Assembly (NCBI GenBank): GCA_964546815.1
Contig: CAZJLR010000015.1
Coordinates: 60,513-124,512 of the forward strand
Length of the DNA stretch: 64,000 bases
Source of the DNA: JAIEPM01 sp964546815
GTDB lineage: Bacteria > Cyanobacteriota > Vampirovibrionia > Obscuribacterales > Obscuribacteraceae
Reading direction: 5' to 3'
Shown here: in pieces, positions 56,467-63,933 of the stretch
Position numbering within the stretch: position 1 is the stretch's first letter
How the letters are laid out: each line of letters opens with the position of its first letter
The notes under the pieces: model-generated
The model's database searches: none
The model's input: the letters and a program-made list of their open reading frames with translations, nothing else
Told to the model about the DNA's origin: nothing
Position numbers and translations under genes: made by a program

Positions 56467-56715
56467 TCAGTGATAGCCGAGCCAGTTGAAAGGCCACAGA
56501 TAGGGATAGAGCCTGGTCAGACCAAACCACGCAACGGGCGGCCAAAAGACGATCGGCGTCCAGGGGATGTATTGCGCCGGGGTGTAGTCGACGGTGACCC
56601 TGGGCCAATAGCTGAGCGGATTTCTGTAGTTGACCCAGGACATTGTCGCCGAGTAGGGGAAACACCCAAGCGAGGGGTCCCAGGAGGTGGTGTAGCGAGG
56701 GATTTTCGTGGACAT
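56467..56715 (-). CDS. 82-residue Trp/Pro/Tyr-rich protein
   Basis: Starts MSTKIPRYTTSWDPSLGCFP; nearly every other residue in the last half is W, P, Y or F (IPWTPIVFWPPVAWFGLTRL). AAAGGA lies 6 bases before the ATG. Composition suggests membrane-interface or aggregate-forming protein. No family recognised. Confidence 0.65.
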   Translation of the reverse strand: MSTKIPRYTTSWDPSLGCFPYSATMSWVNYRNPLSYWPRVTVDYTPAQYIPWTPIVFWPPVAWFGLTRLYPYLWPFNWLGYH

Positions 56716-56811
56716 TTAAATTCCTTTCCGTGCTTGATTGAGCTTCCATATTGATGCGCTGCGAGCGACGATGTCACCCGCAGCGCCATAAATGATGTTG
56801 ACTGCAGGCAT
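56716..56811 (-). CDS. 31-residue frame abutting the next ATG
   Basis: MPAVNIIYGAAGDIVARSAS..., stop TAA directly followed by the ATG of the 82-residue gene, whose ribosome binding site is inside this frame. Own site is weak. Possibly coding, or a chance frame. Confidence 0.35.
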   Translation of the reverse strand: MPAVNIIYGAAGDIVARSASIWKLNQARKGI

Positions 56812-56821
56812 TGCCCGACTT

Positions 56822-56983
56822 CTAGCCTGATTTCTTCGGCGCATCGCTGGGCATGTCTTCCTGAACACACGGTCGCGTGTGCCATTTTCTGATGATTAGC
56901 CCGCAATGCATGCAGTGCTCTTCACCTTCGCGATGAAGGTGCAGGCGAAATCGGCGGCCGCGCTTTGGACGCTGGTCTGACAT
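56822..56983 (-). CDS. 53-residue Cys-containing basic protein
   Basis: MSDQRPKRGRRFRLHLHREG, then EEHCMHCGLIIRKWHTRPC: three Cys and one or two His that could bind zinc. GGAG lies 7 bases upstream of the ATG. A longer upstream extension overlaps the next gene and lacks sense. Cytoplasmic, basic. Confidence 0.6.
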   Translation of the reverse strand: MSDQRPKRGRRFRLHLHREGEEHCMHCGLIIRKWHTRPCVQEDMPSDAPKKSG

Positions 56984-57008
56984 TTGCAAACTCCATTCGT
57001 GGGCGATT

Positions 57009-57965
57009 TCAGGCGGGGTCGGACAATTGGTCGTTGTGCCGCGTGCGCCACTGCGAATCAGCCAGATAAGCGGCGCGACGCGCAAGACCAATCCAGCCGA
57101 GCGGACGATGCGCTTCGATAGTGCGCCAGGGGTCGAACGACAGACGCTCGCCCGAGTCGCGCGGAACAATGAGATCAGGCTGCCGCGGGAAGATCAAACG
57201 AGCAACCTGAACAGGCTCGCCCTTCCATTCGATGGTCGTGTCCTCGATGCTCTCGTCGGGCAGCTGAAACTGCACGCAAACTTTCATCGTCATTTCACGA
57301 CGCTGCAGCTCGCGCTCGACCTTGTGCCGCAGATAATCAGGGTCGCCGAAATCGGGCAAAGGCCAGAGACTGTCGGATTCGTCCGGAACGAGAATGTATT
57401 TCACCGCGCGCTGCTCGCCGAAGGCATATGCCGACTGCGAATAATGCGTGCGGCAAATCGGATTGCCGACAATCTGGAAAACCTGTCGCAGGAGCGGCGC
57501 GATGACGTGCGGTGTTGCCGCAAGACCAGCCAGAAGACCCTTTTCCTGAACAGTGAGGTAGTCGTCGAGACTGGCGACCTGAAACACAGGACTGTTGGCG
57601 GTAAGTATGTTCATGTTGGGGCTGTCTTCGTCGCCGACACGCAACTTCTTTCCAGCCACACCCTCGATTTGCAGCGCCATCGCGCGCACATTCGGGGCGG
57701 CGTCGAAAGCGTTGGGGCCGAGCAGCCCGTTGGAGAATCGAACATGGGCCGAATAGAGTTTCGGCGTGGCGAATAGCCCGACCTGAAGCTCTGCCGGAAC
57801 TGCGATCACTTCAAAGAGCGCCGGCACCAAGAAGCCCTTTTCGTGCACGTCACGGCGAGCAAATTGCCCCTTGCCGAAGCGCGCCTCTTGCTTCTTCAAA
57901 ATGTTGGCGACAACACGAGCGATGCGCGGGTCGTCGGGCGAAACTTGCGTGTTGAGAGCAGTCAT
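57009..57965 (-). CDS. Catalase-fold haem protein
   Basis: 318 residues from ATG 57965, with GGA 6 bases upstream. Catalase-superfamily features of the small, non-canonical kind: HEKGFLVPALFEVIAVPAEL, YSAHVRFSNG (with Arg and Ser as in the haem-distal R.S pattern), VRAMALQIEGV, and C-terminal HRPLGWIGLARRAAYLADSQ with the expected proximal Tyr. Lacks the long wrapping and C-terminal domains of true catalases. Relatives include catalase-related peroxidases and allene-oxide-synthase-like enzymes acting on lipid hydroperoxides. Confidence 0.75.
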   Translation of the reverse strand: MTALNTQVSPDDPRIARVVANILKKQEARFGKGQFARRDVHEKGFLVPALFEVIAVPAELQVGLFATPKLYSAHVRFSNGLLGPNAFDAAPNVRAMALQIEGVAGKKLRVGDEDSPNMNILTANSPVFQVASLDDYLTVQEKGLLAGLAATPHVIAPLLRQVFQIVGNPICRTHYSQSAYAFGEQRAVKYILVPDESDSLWPLPDFGDPDYLRHKVERELQRREMTMKVCVQFQLPDESIEDTTIEWKGEPVQVARLIFPRQPDLIVPRDSGERLSFDPWRTIEAHRPLGWIGLARRAAYLADSQWRTRHNDQLSDPA

Positions 57966-58067
57966 TCTAGATCCTTTCATCGCGTATTTTTCGAAACTTG
58001 CAGATTGCGCGCCGGATGCAAACTTGCGTTTGGCAGCCGACGCGCAGGCCATTCATGGCCGCTTAAT

Positions 58068-58214
58068 TTACTCCGCGGGAGCGACCACAACGCTGCCGCC
58101 GCCGGCATTCAGCTTCGCCGCATTGTTGCCGACCCAGACGATGGCGTTGCTCACCCAGAGGCTGCCGGCGACGATGGCGAGAACGAAGATGAGGGGCTTG
58201 ACGAACTTGACCAT
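58068..58214 (-). CDS. 48-residue membrane microprotein
   Basis: MVKFVKPLIFVLAIVAGSLW, one span, then a Gly/Ala/Val tail ending VVVAPAE. GGAG lies 9 bases before the ATG. No family recognised. Confidence 0.6.
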   Translation of the reverse strand: MVKFVKPLIFVLAIVAGSLWVSNAIVWVGNNAAKLNAGGGSVVVAPAE

Positions 58215-58532
58215 TTGATTTTCTCCACTTGGGTTTATCCAGCTTTTTGCTGGAGCAGGCTCAATGTCTAAGCACTGCTTGTCGAAAACATTTCTGTTTT
58301 CGCGGAGCAATGCTCAGCAAGAATGGTGGCGCGGGCGCCACCACCCAAAGTCACGACAAACAAAGATATCTAGTTCATTCCTTCACTTACTTGTGTTGCA
58401 GCAAAAACACTGCGAAATGAGAACACTATGTACTGTTCTCATTTCGCAAAGTTCTAACTTAAGAAAGCATGGTGGCACAGGAGAATTGGCAGGCTCTAAA
58501 TGAGCCCGCCAATTCTATCGTTCAGCTTCTGC
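58215..58532. other. Structured intergenic stretch with four hairpins
   Basis: No gene. Four inverted repeats: 58270-58314 (CGAAAACA/TGTTTTCG core), 58325-58342 (GGTGGCGC/GCGCCACC), 58411-58448 (perfect 15-bp stem TGCGAAATGAGAACA) and 58482-58515 (AGAATTGGC/GCCAATTCT). The third has TTTTT six bases later on the minus strand. Confidence 0.75.
58411..58448 (-). terminator. Perfect 15-bp stem, probable terminator after the S49 gene
   Basis: TGCGAAATGAGAACA, an 8-base loop, and its exact complement. On the minus strand GTGTTTTT follows the stem, as in an intrinsic terminator. Confidence 0.6.
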
Positions 58533-59519
58533 TTAGAAAGTCATATGGGTATGACCCAGCAAAGTCCAGACACGGTCGACGACGCTGATGCTCACCGAGC
58601 CGAGAAGGTTCTGAATAGTCGCCGACATGCTCTTGTCCTTGATGCTCATGAAGACGATGTCGCCTTCACGATTGAGCCGAGCCAGATATTCGGCGCTGGT
58701 CATGATTTCGTCCACAAGACCATTCTGCGACTCGAAGCACTGCAGCGCCGACCAGGTGTCGCCGTTGCAGACAGAGCGATCTGCCTTGCGATACTTCTGC
58801 ACCAGGGAAATGAAGAACTCGTGGACCTCGCCCATCTTCCCTTCGACAAACTGAATCTGCTCATCGTCCACCGGGTCGTCGGATGTGACAACACGCTTGC
58901 GCTCACCCTTGGTGATCGTGATGGAACGCAGCCCGAGCTTTTTCAGAAGTCCTTCGCGATTGATGAGATGATAAACAACGCCGATGCTGCCCAAGATCGC
59001 CTGAGAGCTGGCGACAATGCGCGAAGAAGGCGCAGCCATCATGTAGCCGCCGGAGGCGCCGACAACGTCGATGCAGGAAACAAGCTCGACACCACTGTTG
59101 CGCAAGCGCTCCATGTGCGAATACATGAGACCATAATGCGCGACGCTGCCGCCAGGAGATTCGATGAGCACGACGACTTTCGAAATCTTGCCCGGGTTTG
59201 ACGTGACTTCATCGACGAGTCGACCGAAGTCGCCGGCGCTCGAAGCCATGATGTCGCCTTTGAACTCGAGAACCACTGCTTGGGACTTTGGCGCAGTGCG
59301 CAAAAGTCTGCGACGAGAAATTTTCCCGTTGCTTTTTTCGACGATTTGCCGGCGCCGATCGTATTTGGTGTCAGCGTGCACCTGAAAGAGTTTGCCGCGA
59401 TGGAAAGCAGCAAAAAAGCGCTTGACCAGTCGCTTCATAAGCGGCCAGAGGACAAGCGCGGCGACGAGAATGATCATCAGAGCGCCGTTGTCGGGCGTGC
59501 TGGCAACATCATGTGTCAT
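58533..59519 (-). CDS. S49-family (SppA/SohB-like) membrane serine protease
   Basis: 328 residues from ATG 59519 with GAGG 8 bases upstream. N-terminal membrane span (ALMIILVAALVLWPLM), then the protease: IESPGGSVAHYGLMYSHMER, IDVVGASGGYMMAAP (catalytic Ser), AILGSIGVVYHLI, and Lys in GLRSITITKGERK. Size and plan fit SohB-like proteases, which digest signal peptides or membrane-protein fragments. Confidence 0.88.
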   Translation of the reverse strand: MTHDVASTPDNGALMIILVAALVLWPLMKRLVKRFFAAFHRGKLFQVHADTKYDRRRQIVEKSNGKISRRRLLRTAPKSQAVVLEFKGDIMASSAGDFGRLVDEVTSNPGKISKVVVLIESPGGSVAHYGLMYSHMERLRNSGVELVSCIDVVGASGGYMMAAPSSRIVASSQAILGSIGVVYHLINREGLLKKLGLRSITITKGERKRVVTSDDPVDDEQIQFVEGKMGEVHEFFISLVQKYRKADRSVCNGDTWSALQCFESQNGLVDEIMTSAEYLARLNREGDIVFMSIKDKSMSATIQNLLGSVSISVVDRVWTLLGHTHMTF

Positions 59520-59543
59520 GACTAAACCTCGTGTGCTGGTTGA

Positions 59544-59603
59544 GCTGAGTATTCTCAGCAGGAGTGCTGGAGCGGCAACAATGATCTGTTGCAACTCCAG
59601 CAC
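59544..59603. other. Two intergenic hairpins
   Basis: GCTGAG-TATT-CTCAGC (59544-59559) and GTGCTGGAG..GCAACA with TGTTGC..CTCCAGCAC (59564-59603), between the S49 gene and the gene at 59626. Confidence 0.7.
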
Positions 59604-59625
59604 ATGCTTTCTGGAATTTCAAAAC

Positions 59626-60159
59626 TCAGTTGCTCGGCTCGACGCCGAGAACTGAGTAAGCGCGCAGAGCCATGCCGACGACCTCGTTGCTGTCAGCTGC
59701 GCCGCGCTTCATTTCTTCAACACCGGCCGCCAGGCTGCCGTTGCTCGACTTTTGATCGCCGTGCTTCAAAATGAAAACGGGATAGGCCAGATTGTTGCAC
59801 TGCGCTTCGCTCTTGCTGACGTCTCTGATGCAGACGTCCATGTCGTCCTTGTCCCAGCCGGCAGCCAGCTCGGGAAGGTCGCCTGTCTTCGCCACGGCGA
59901 AGCGCAATTCGGGCAAGCCTTTCGCTGCAGCCGCCGCCTTGACCTGGGCGAGTTGGCTTGAGCTTTCCGCGCTGTCGAGCGCCTGCCGAGCGTCGCCACA
60001 CTGCTGCTCATCGCGGCAGAGCACGAGCAAAACGGGGCCCTTGAAGTCGAGAACCTTGCTGTCGAGAGCCTCGGGCGATTTGATGTCGACGGGCTGAGAA
60101 AGCGCCGCCGCGGGGAATCCGATCGCCGCCAGCAAGATAGCTATCATGTACTTTTTCAT
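59626..60159 (-). CDS. Exported protein of unknown function
   Basis: 177 residues from ATG 60159 with a signal peptide (MIAILLAAIGFPAAALS). The mature protein has two Cys-containing segments (LLVLCRDEQQCGDARQALDS and DVCIRDVSKSEAQC) and a Lys/Gly tail, perhaps disulfide-linked. GGAAA before the ATG. No family recognised. Confidence 0.65.
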   Translation of the reverse strand: MKKYMIAILLAAIGFPAAALSQPVDIKSPEALDSKVLDFKGPVLLVLCRDEQQCGDARQALDSAESSSQLAQVKAAAAAKGLPELRFAVAKTGDLPELAAGWDKDDMDVCIRDVSKSEAQCNNLAYPVFILKHGDQKSSNGSLAAGVEEMKRGAADSNEVVGMALRAYSVLGVEPSN

Positions 60160-60190
60160 TTCGATTTCCTTTTCCTGTTTGACTTGAATC

Positions 60191-61252
60191 TTAGCCGCGA
60201 TCGGGCAAGATGCCGACCAGCTGCCACGACTGCTCGAGCGCAGCTTTGTGCTTGCTGAGTCCGAGGCGGTCGCAGGCAATCAAAGTCTGGCCGGCAAATG
60301 AAGCGAAAGTCGGCTTGTGACCGGCATGGTTGCGCGCGTAGAACCAAATTGGCGCGGCGCTTTCCCAGGCATAGCCACCGACGGCAATGCAGAACTCGGC
60401 AAATGCGCGGTTCAAAATGCCGTTGTTGATGTGGGCGCCGCCCGTGTCATCGGTTGTTTGCACGTAGCCGCTCATGTGATCAGGCTGCCGATCTTTTCCG
60501 ATGCGCGGATCGTCGAAGGCGCTGCCGGGGTAGCGCATGTGGCGCAGACCGACACTCTTGATGCCCTCGCGATGAATACCCTTCACGGCAATCCAGTGAT
60601 ATTTGTCCGCCGTGATTTTGTCTGCCCACATTTCAATGAGAGCAGCAAACGCATCGGAAACGTGTTCGTTGAGCGTCGCTGCTTGACCCCATTTGAAGAA
60701 GTCGGCCAGATATTCGGTGACGCCATGAGTAAACTCGTGGGCGGCGACGAAACGGTGCACGAAGGAGTTGAAATAAACTCCGTCGCCGCTTCCGTAGGTC
60801 ATCATGGAGCCGTTCCAAAAGGCGCTATTGAAAGCCGCCGGAGGATCAGCGCGAAAATGCACTCGCGAAACAAGCGGCAATCCCTCGCCGTCGAGCGAGA
60901 TATGATCGTGCACTGCCGCATAGTAATCGAAGACCAGCCCGGCAAAGTCGTAGCACATATCCACGTCGACGTCGCCACTGTTGCGCGAGCCCTCAATGCG
61001 CAGTTGCACTCCTTTCTCGTTGCTCTGGCGTGCGTCCCAGACCTCGCGGTGGAGGCGGTGACGCGCGCTGATGATTCCCGGAAGAAGCAGCTGCTCATTG
61101 GGCTTTTTGATTTGCTTTTCACTGAGCAGCCGGGCAGTAGTTTCCTTTGTGCTCAGCATGCTGGCGTGCAGCTTTGGATCTTCGCTGCGAGAGGCTATTT
61201 CAGCCAACATATAGCCAGGCACAATGCCGTCTCTGGCGTATTGGGCTTCCAT
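60191..61252 (-). CDS. Protealysin-like M4 (thermolysin-family) metallopeptidase
   Basis: 353 residues, no signal peptide. Short propeptide with the protealysin-type DGIVPGYMLAEIA motif, then SAFWNGSMMTYGSGDG, HEFTHGVTEY (zinc His pair and Glu), LNEHVSDAFAALIEMWADK (third ligand) and GGAHINNGILNRAF (His of the active site). Members are activated by autoprocessing and include cytoplasmic or contact-dependent forms in other bacteria. Emfourin-type inhibitors often sit beside them; the 59-residue neighbour is too short to be sure. Confidence 0.88.
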   Translation of the reverse strand: MEAQYARDGIVPGYMLAEIASRSEDPKLHASMLSTKETTARLLSEKQIKKPNEQLLLPGIISARHRLHREVWDARQSNEKGVQLRIEGSRNSGDVDVDMCYDFAGLVFDYYAAVHDHISLDGEGLPLVSRVHFRADPPAAFNSAFWNGSMMTYGSGDGVYFNSFVHRFVAAHEFTHGVTEYLADFFKWGQAATLNEHVSDAFAALIEMWADKITADKYHWIAVKGIHREGIKSVGLRHMRYPGSAFDDPRIGKDRQPDHMSGYVQTTDDTGGAHINNGILNRAFAEFCIAVGGYAWESAAPIWFYARNHAGHKPTFASFAGQTLIACDRLGLSKHKAALEQSWQLVGILPDRG

Positions 61253-61326
61253 AACAGTTCCTTTCTATTGCTATGATTCCATCTGCGCTGTCTCGCTATC
61301 GAGCACTAATGCAGACTGAATTGAGG

Positions 61327-61506
61327 TCACTGCTGAAACCAACCAGAGCTGGTTAGAGCATCGATGCCGTGCAGCTCGAGCAGTTTATTTACAGTGGCTG
61401 CAGCCAGGGCCCTCAGGTCATCTTCCACTGTCTCGACAGTCTCGCTAACAGATACGAATTCATCACCAGCAAGACCCGAAACATGCACGTGAATTCGTTG
61501 ACTCAT
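61327..61506 (-). CDS. 59-residue acidic protein
   Basis: MSQRIHVHVSGLAGDEFVSV..., then helical SETVETVEDDLRALAAATVN. GGAGG lies 4 bases before the ATG. Hydrophilic, no span. Directly upstream of the M4 peptidase gene, so an inhibitor or chaperone role is possible but unproven. Confidence 0.6.
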   Translation of the reverse strand: MSQRIHVHVSGLAGDEFVSVSETVETVEDDLRALAAATVNKLLELHGIDALTSSGWFQQ

Positions 61507-61536
61507 TTAATCCTCCTTTCGAGCACTGCTCAGCAT

Positions 61537-61556
61537 CAATAACGTCTGCACTTATG
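61537..61556. other. Intergenic hairpin
   Basis: CGTCTGCA-CTTA-TGCAGACG, perfect 8-bp stem, between the 59- and 92-residue genes. Confidence 0.7.
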
Positions 61557-61577
61557 CAGACGGGCGTTAGAGCCTGA

Positions 61578-61856
61578 CTAAAACGCTTTTCGAATGCGGT
61601 AAGCAAACCCGCTGCCGGCTCCGAAAAGAACAATCGCCACCATGGCGATATCCCAGCTCTCTTTGATGAGCGCCGTGATACCGCACATGGAGCCGACGAC
61701 GAGGCTCAAACCCAGGGCGAATAAGAGCCTATACGCATCATCTTCTTCGACGATTTCGCCCAGGTTTCGCGTTTGACGCAAAACAGCAGCAGATACAAGC
61801 GCGTAGACGAGAATACCCACAAGCATATGTGCGTAGTTGGATTCGAACTGATTCAT
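61578..61856 (-). CDS. 92-residue three-span membrane protein
   Basis: Spans near MLVGILVYALVSAAVL, LLFALGLSLVVGSMCGI and IAMVAIVLFGAGSGFAY with an acidic loop. AAGGAG lies 5 bases before the ATG. No family recognised. Confidence 0.7.
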   Translation of the reverse strand: MNQFESNYAHMLVGILVYALVSAAVLRQTRNLGEIVEEDDAYRLLFALGLSLVVGSMCGITALIKESWDIAMVAIVLFGAGSGFAYRIRKAF

Positions 61857-61917
61857 TCTTTCTCCTTCGCCGCTGCATCTGGTTCTTATGAGACCAGACT
61901 GTGAAGAAACTCAGGCA

Positions 61918-62100
61918 CTACCAATCACGGCGGGAAGACCAGCGCATTATGCGCTTCATCAATCCGCGCGTTTCCAAGCCAAGCTTGCCGGTGATAAGCA
62001 AGACTGCAAGAATGGCCAAGACTCCATAGCGAAGAAACAATTTGACAGACTGCCACAAGAGCAGCGCCATCAAAACGAGGAGCAGCTTGACCAAAAGCAT
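61918..62100 (-). CDS. 60-residue membrane microprotein
   Basis: MLLVKLLLVLMALLLWQSVK, two hydrophobic stretches separated by a basic turn, then a basic tail (RIMRWSSRRDW). GGGAGG lies 5 bases before the ATG. Confidence 0.65.
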   Translation of the reverse strand: MLLVKLLLVLMALLLWQSVKLFLRYGVLAILAVLLITGKLGLETRGLMKRIMRWSSRRDW

Positions 62101-62138
62101 GCTTGCCTCCCTTTACTCGGTGATGATTGCGCCGAGGC

Positions 62139-62969
62139 TCAGTCCAGAAAGATGTCGCGCTGCGGTTCCTTGCTGGGGTCAACCGCCCAATACGCGAAAT
62201 CGCAATTGCCGACAGAGGCAAGCACTTTCGTGTCAACGAAAAAGTTGCCGTTGCAGTCTCTGGATTTAGCCCTGAGAATCTCATACGCAGCCTCAGCCAC
62301 CATTCTCGGCCGGAAACTGCGTTGCATAAGCTCGGCGCCGCCGGGGAAGTTTTCGACCGCGGCAGTGGCGATGAGAAATTCCGGCCAGAGCGAATTGACC
62401 GCAATGCCAAATTTGCCCAGCTCAGTGGCGAAGCCTCTGGTGAGCATGCTCATGCCATATTTGGAACTGGCATAAGCCGGGTAGGCGCCAAGCCACTTTT
62501 CCATGTGGGTAAGCGGGGGCGACATGGTCAGGACGTGCGGGTTGCTGCTCTTGCGCAGATGCGGAATGGCCGCCTGCGTAGTGAACATGGTGCCCCAAAC
62601 GTTGACCTGTTGCATGAGCTGATAGCGCTTGGGGTCGAGCGACTCGGTGTCGTCCAAGAAGATGGCCGAAGCGTTGTTGACCACAATGTCGATGCCGCCG
62701 AATTCGGCGACAGTAGCTGCGATAGCCGCTTGCACCTGCTCGGCAGAGCGCACATCGCAGACAAGAGGCAGGGCTTTGCCACCGAGCGCGCGAATATCGT
62801 CGGCAGCCGAATGTATGGTGCCCCGCAGCTTCGGATGCGGCTTGTCAGTCTTTGCCGCGACGGCGATGTTCGCTCCGTCTTCCGCCGCACGATGTGCAAT
62901 CGCCAAGCCTATGCCGCGCGAAGCGCCGGTGATGAAGAGTGTTTTACCATATAGAGCTCGATTCTTCAT
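62139..62969 (-). CDS. Short-chain dehydrogenase/reductase (HSDL2-like)
   Basis: 276 residues from ATG 62969 with AAGGGAA upstream. NAD(P) motif TGASRGIG, then TDKPHPKLRGTIHSAADDIR, the segment typical of HSDL2-like SDRs, VNNAS, and catalytic YASSK. Oxidoreductase acting on a fatty or hydroxy-acyl substrate is inferred from the subgroup. Confidence 0.88.
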   Translation of the reverse strand: MKNRALYGKTLFITGASRGIGLAIAHRAAEDGANIAVAAKTDKPHPKLRGTIHSAADDIRALGGKALPLVCDVRSAEQVQAAIAATVAEFGGIDIVVNNASAIFLDDTESLDPKRYQLMQQVNVWGTMFTTQAAIPHLRKSSNPHVLTMSPPLTHMEKWLGAYPAYASSKYGMSMLTRGFATELGKFGIAVNSLWPEFLIATAAVENFPGGAELMQRSFRPRMVAEAAYEILRAKSRDCNGNFFVDTKVLASVGNCDFAYWAVDPSKEPQRDIFLD

Positions 62970-62997
62970 TTTGAGTTTCCCTTCTACTTGAGTGGAA

Positions 62998-63885
62998 TTA
63001 GAAACTGTCGCGCAAACCTTCGACGATTTCACGCATTTGCATGAGTCCATCGCGGTAAAGCAGCGCAGCTTCGGGGCTGAGCACGCGATGAGTCGAATGA
63101 GTCAGCGCGATCAATTTTTTCTGTGCAGTGCTAGTTGCACAGGCTGCGAAATTTTCCCTGCCATGATGGACGGGAATAATTTCGTCATGATCGGCATGCA
63201 CCACGAGCAACGGATGCCGCCAGCCACGCAAAATCTCAATGGTGCCGAGATGGTTGCGTGGGTGAAGGCAGCCGGGGAAGATGCGCGTCAGCGGCACATG
63301 TTCGCGACCGATTTCCGGCAACGATGTGAAGCTGTTGCACAAGACCAGAGCCGCAGGCTGACGCTGCTTGCAAACATAACTTGCGATGCCGCCACCGAGT
63401 GATTCGCCGACAATGACGATTTGACTCGGCTTGTACCCGATGACATTAACCGCATAGTCGAAGAAGCTCAGTCCATCGCTGCAGACCGAGTCGATGCTGG
63501 CAAGCTCGCCGCCGGTTTCGCCAAAGCCGCGATATTCGCCGATGAGCACCGCATAACCGGCATCGAGCAAACGCGCGATGTCGTCCATGCAGTTTGAAAT
63601 GCAAGAACCTCGCCCGATGAATCGAATAGCAAGAGTGCTTGCTTTTTGCGTCATCGGGCGATCGGACTTGCCGAAATACCAGGCATTCATCCTGCTGCCG
63701 TCTTCGGCTGGAATGCTGAGCTGCAGCTTGTTTTTCCAGTCAAAATTCCGCGTCAGTTCGGGCCTCGAAGCCAAGGACGTAGCGTCGGTGAAGATGCGCC
63801 GCCGGTAGTACCATTGCGCAAATCGTGGACTTGCGGCCAGATACAAGAAAAGCAGCGCGAGACTGCTTATGATGAACGGGTTCAT
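62998..63885 (-). CDS. Alpha/beta hydrolase, membrane-anchored
   Basis: 295 residues. N-terminal span (FIISSLALLFLYLAASP), then hydrolase fold: EYRGFGETGG, nucleophile VGESLGGGIAS, Asp in HADHDEIIP and His in THSTHRV, a full triad. Probably the first gene of the cluster: AGGAG precedes the ATG and the MITE-like copy follows upstream. Substrate unknown. Confidence 0.82.
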   Translation of the reverse strand: MNPFIISSLALLFLYLAASPRFAQWYYRRRIFTDATSLASRPELTRNFDWKNKLQLSIPAEDGSRMNAWYFGKSDRPMTQKASTLAIRFIGRGSCISNCMDDIARLLDAGYAVLIGEYRGFGETGGELASIDSVCSDGLSFFDYAVNVIGYKPSQIVIVGESLGGGIASYVCKQRQPAALVLCNSFTSLPEIGREHVPLTRIFPGCLHPRNHLGTIEILRGWRHPLLVVHADHDEIIPVHHGRENFAACATSTAQKKLIALTHSTHRVLSPEAALLYRDGLMQMREIVEGLRDSF

Positions 63886-63933
63886 TCATTTTCTCCTGTT
63901 TACTCCATTCGCCTAGTCCTCTTGCCCGTAGGG

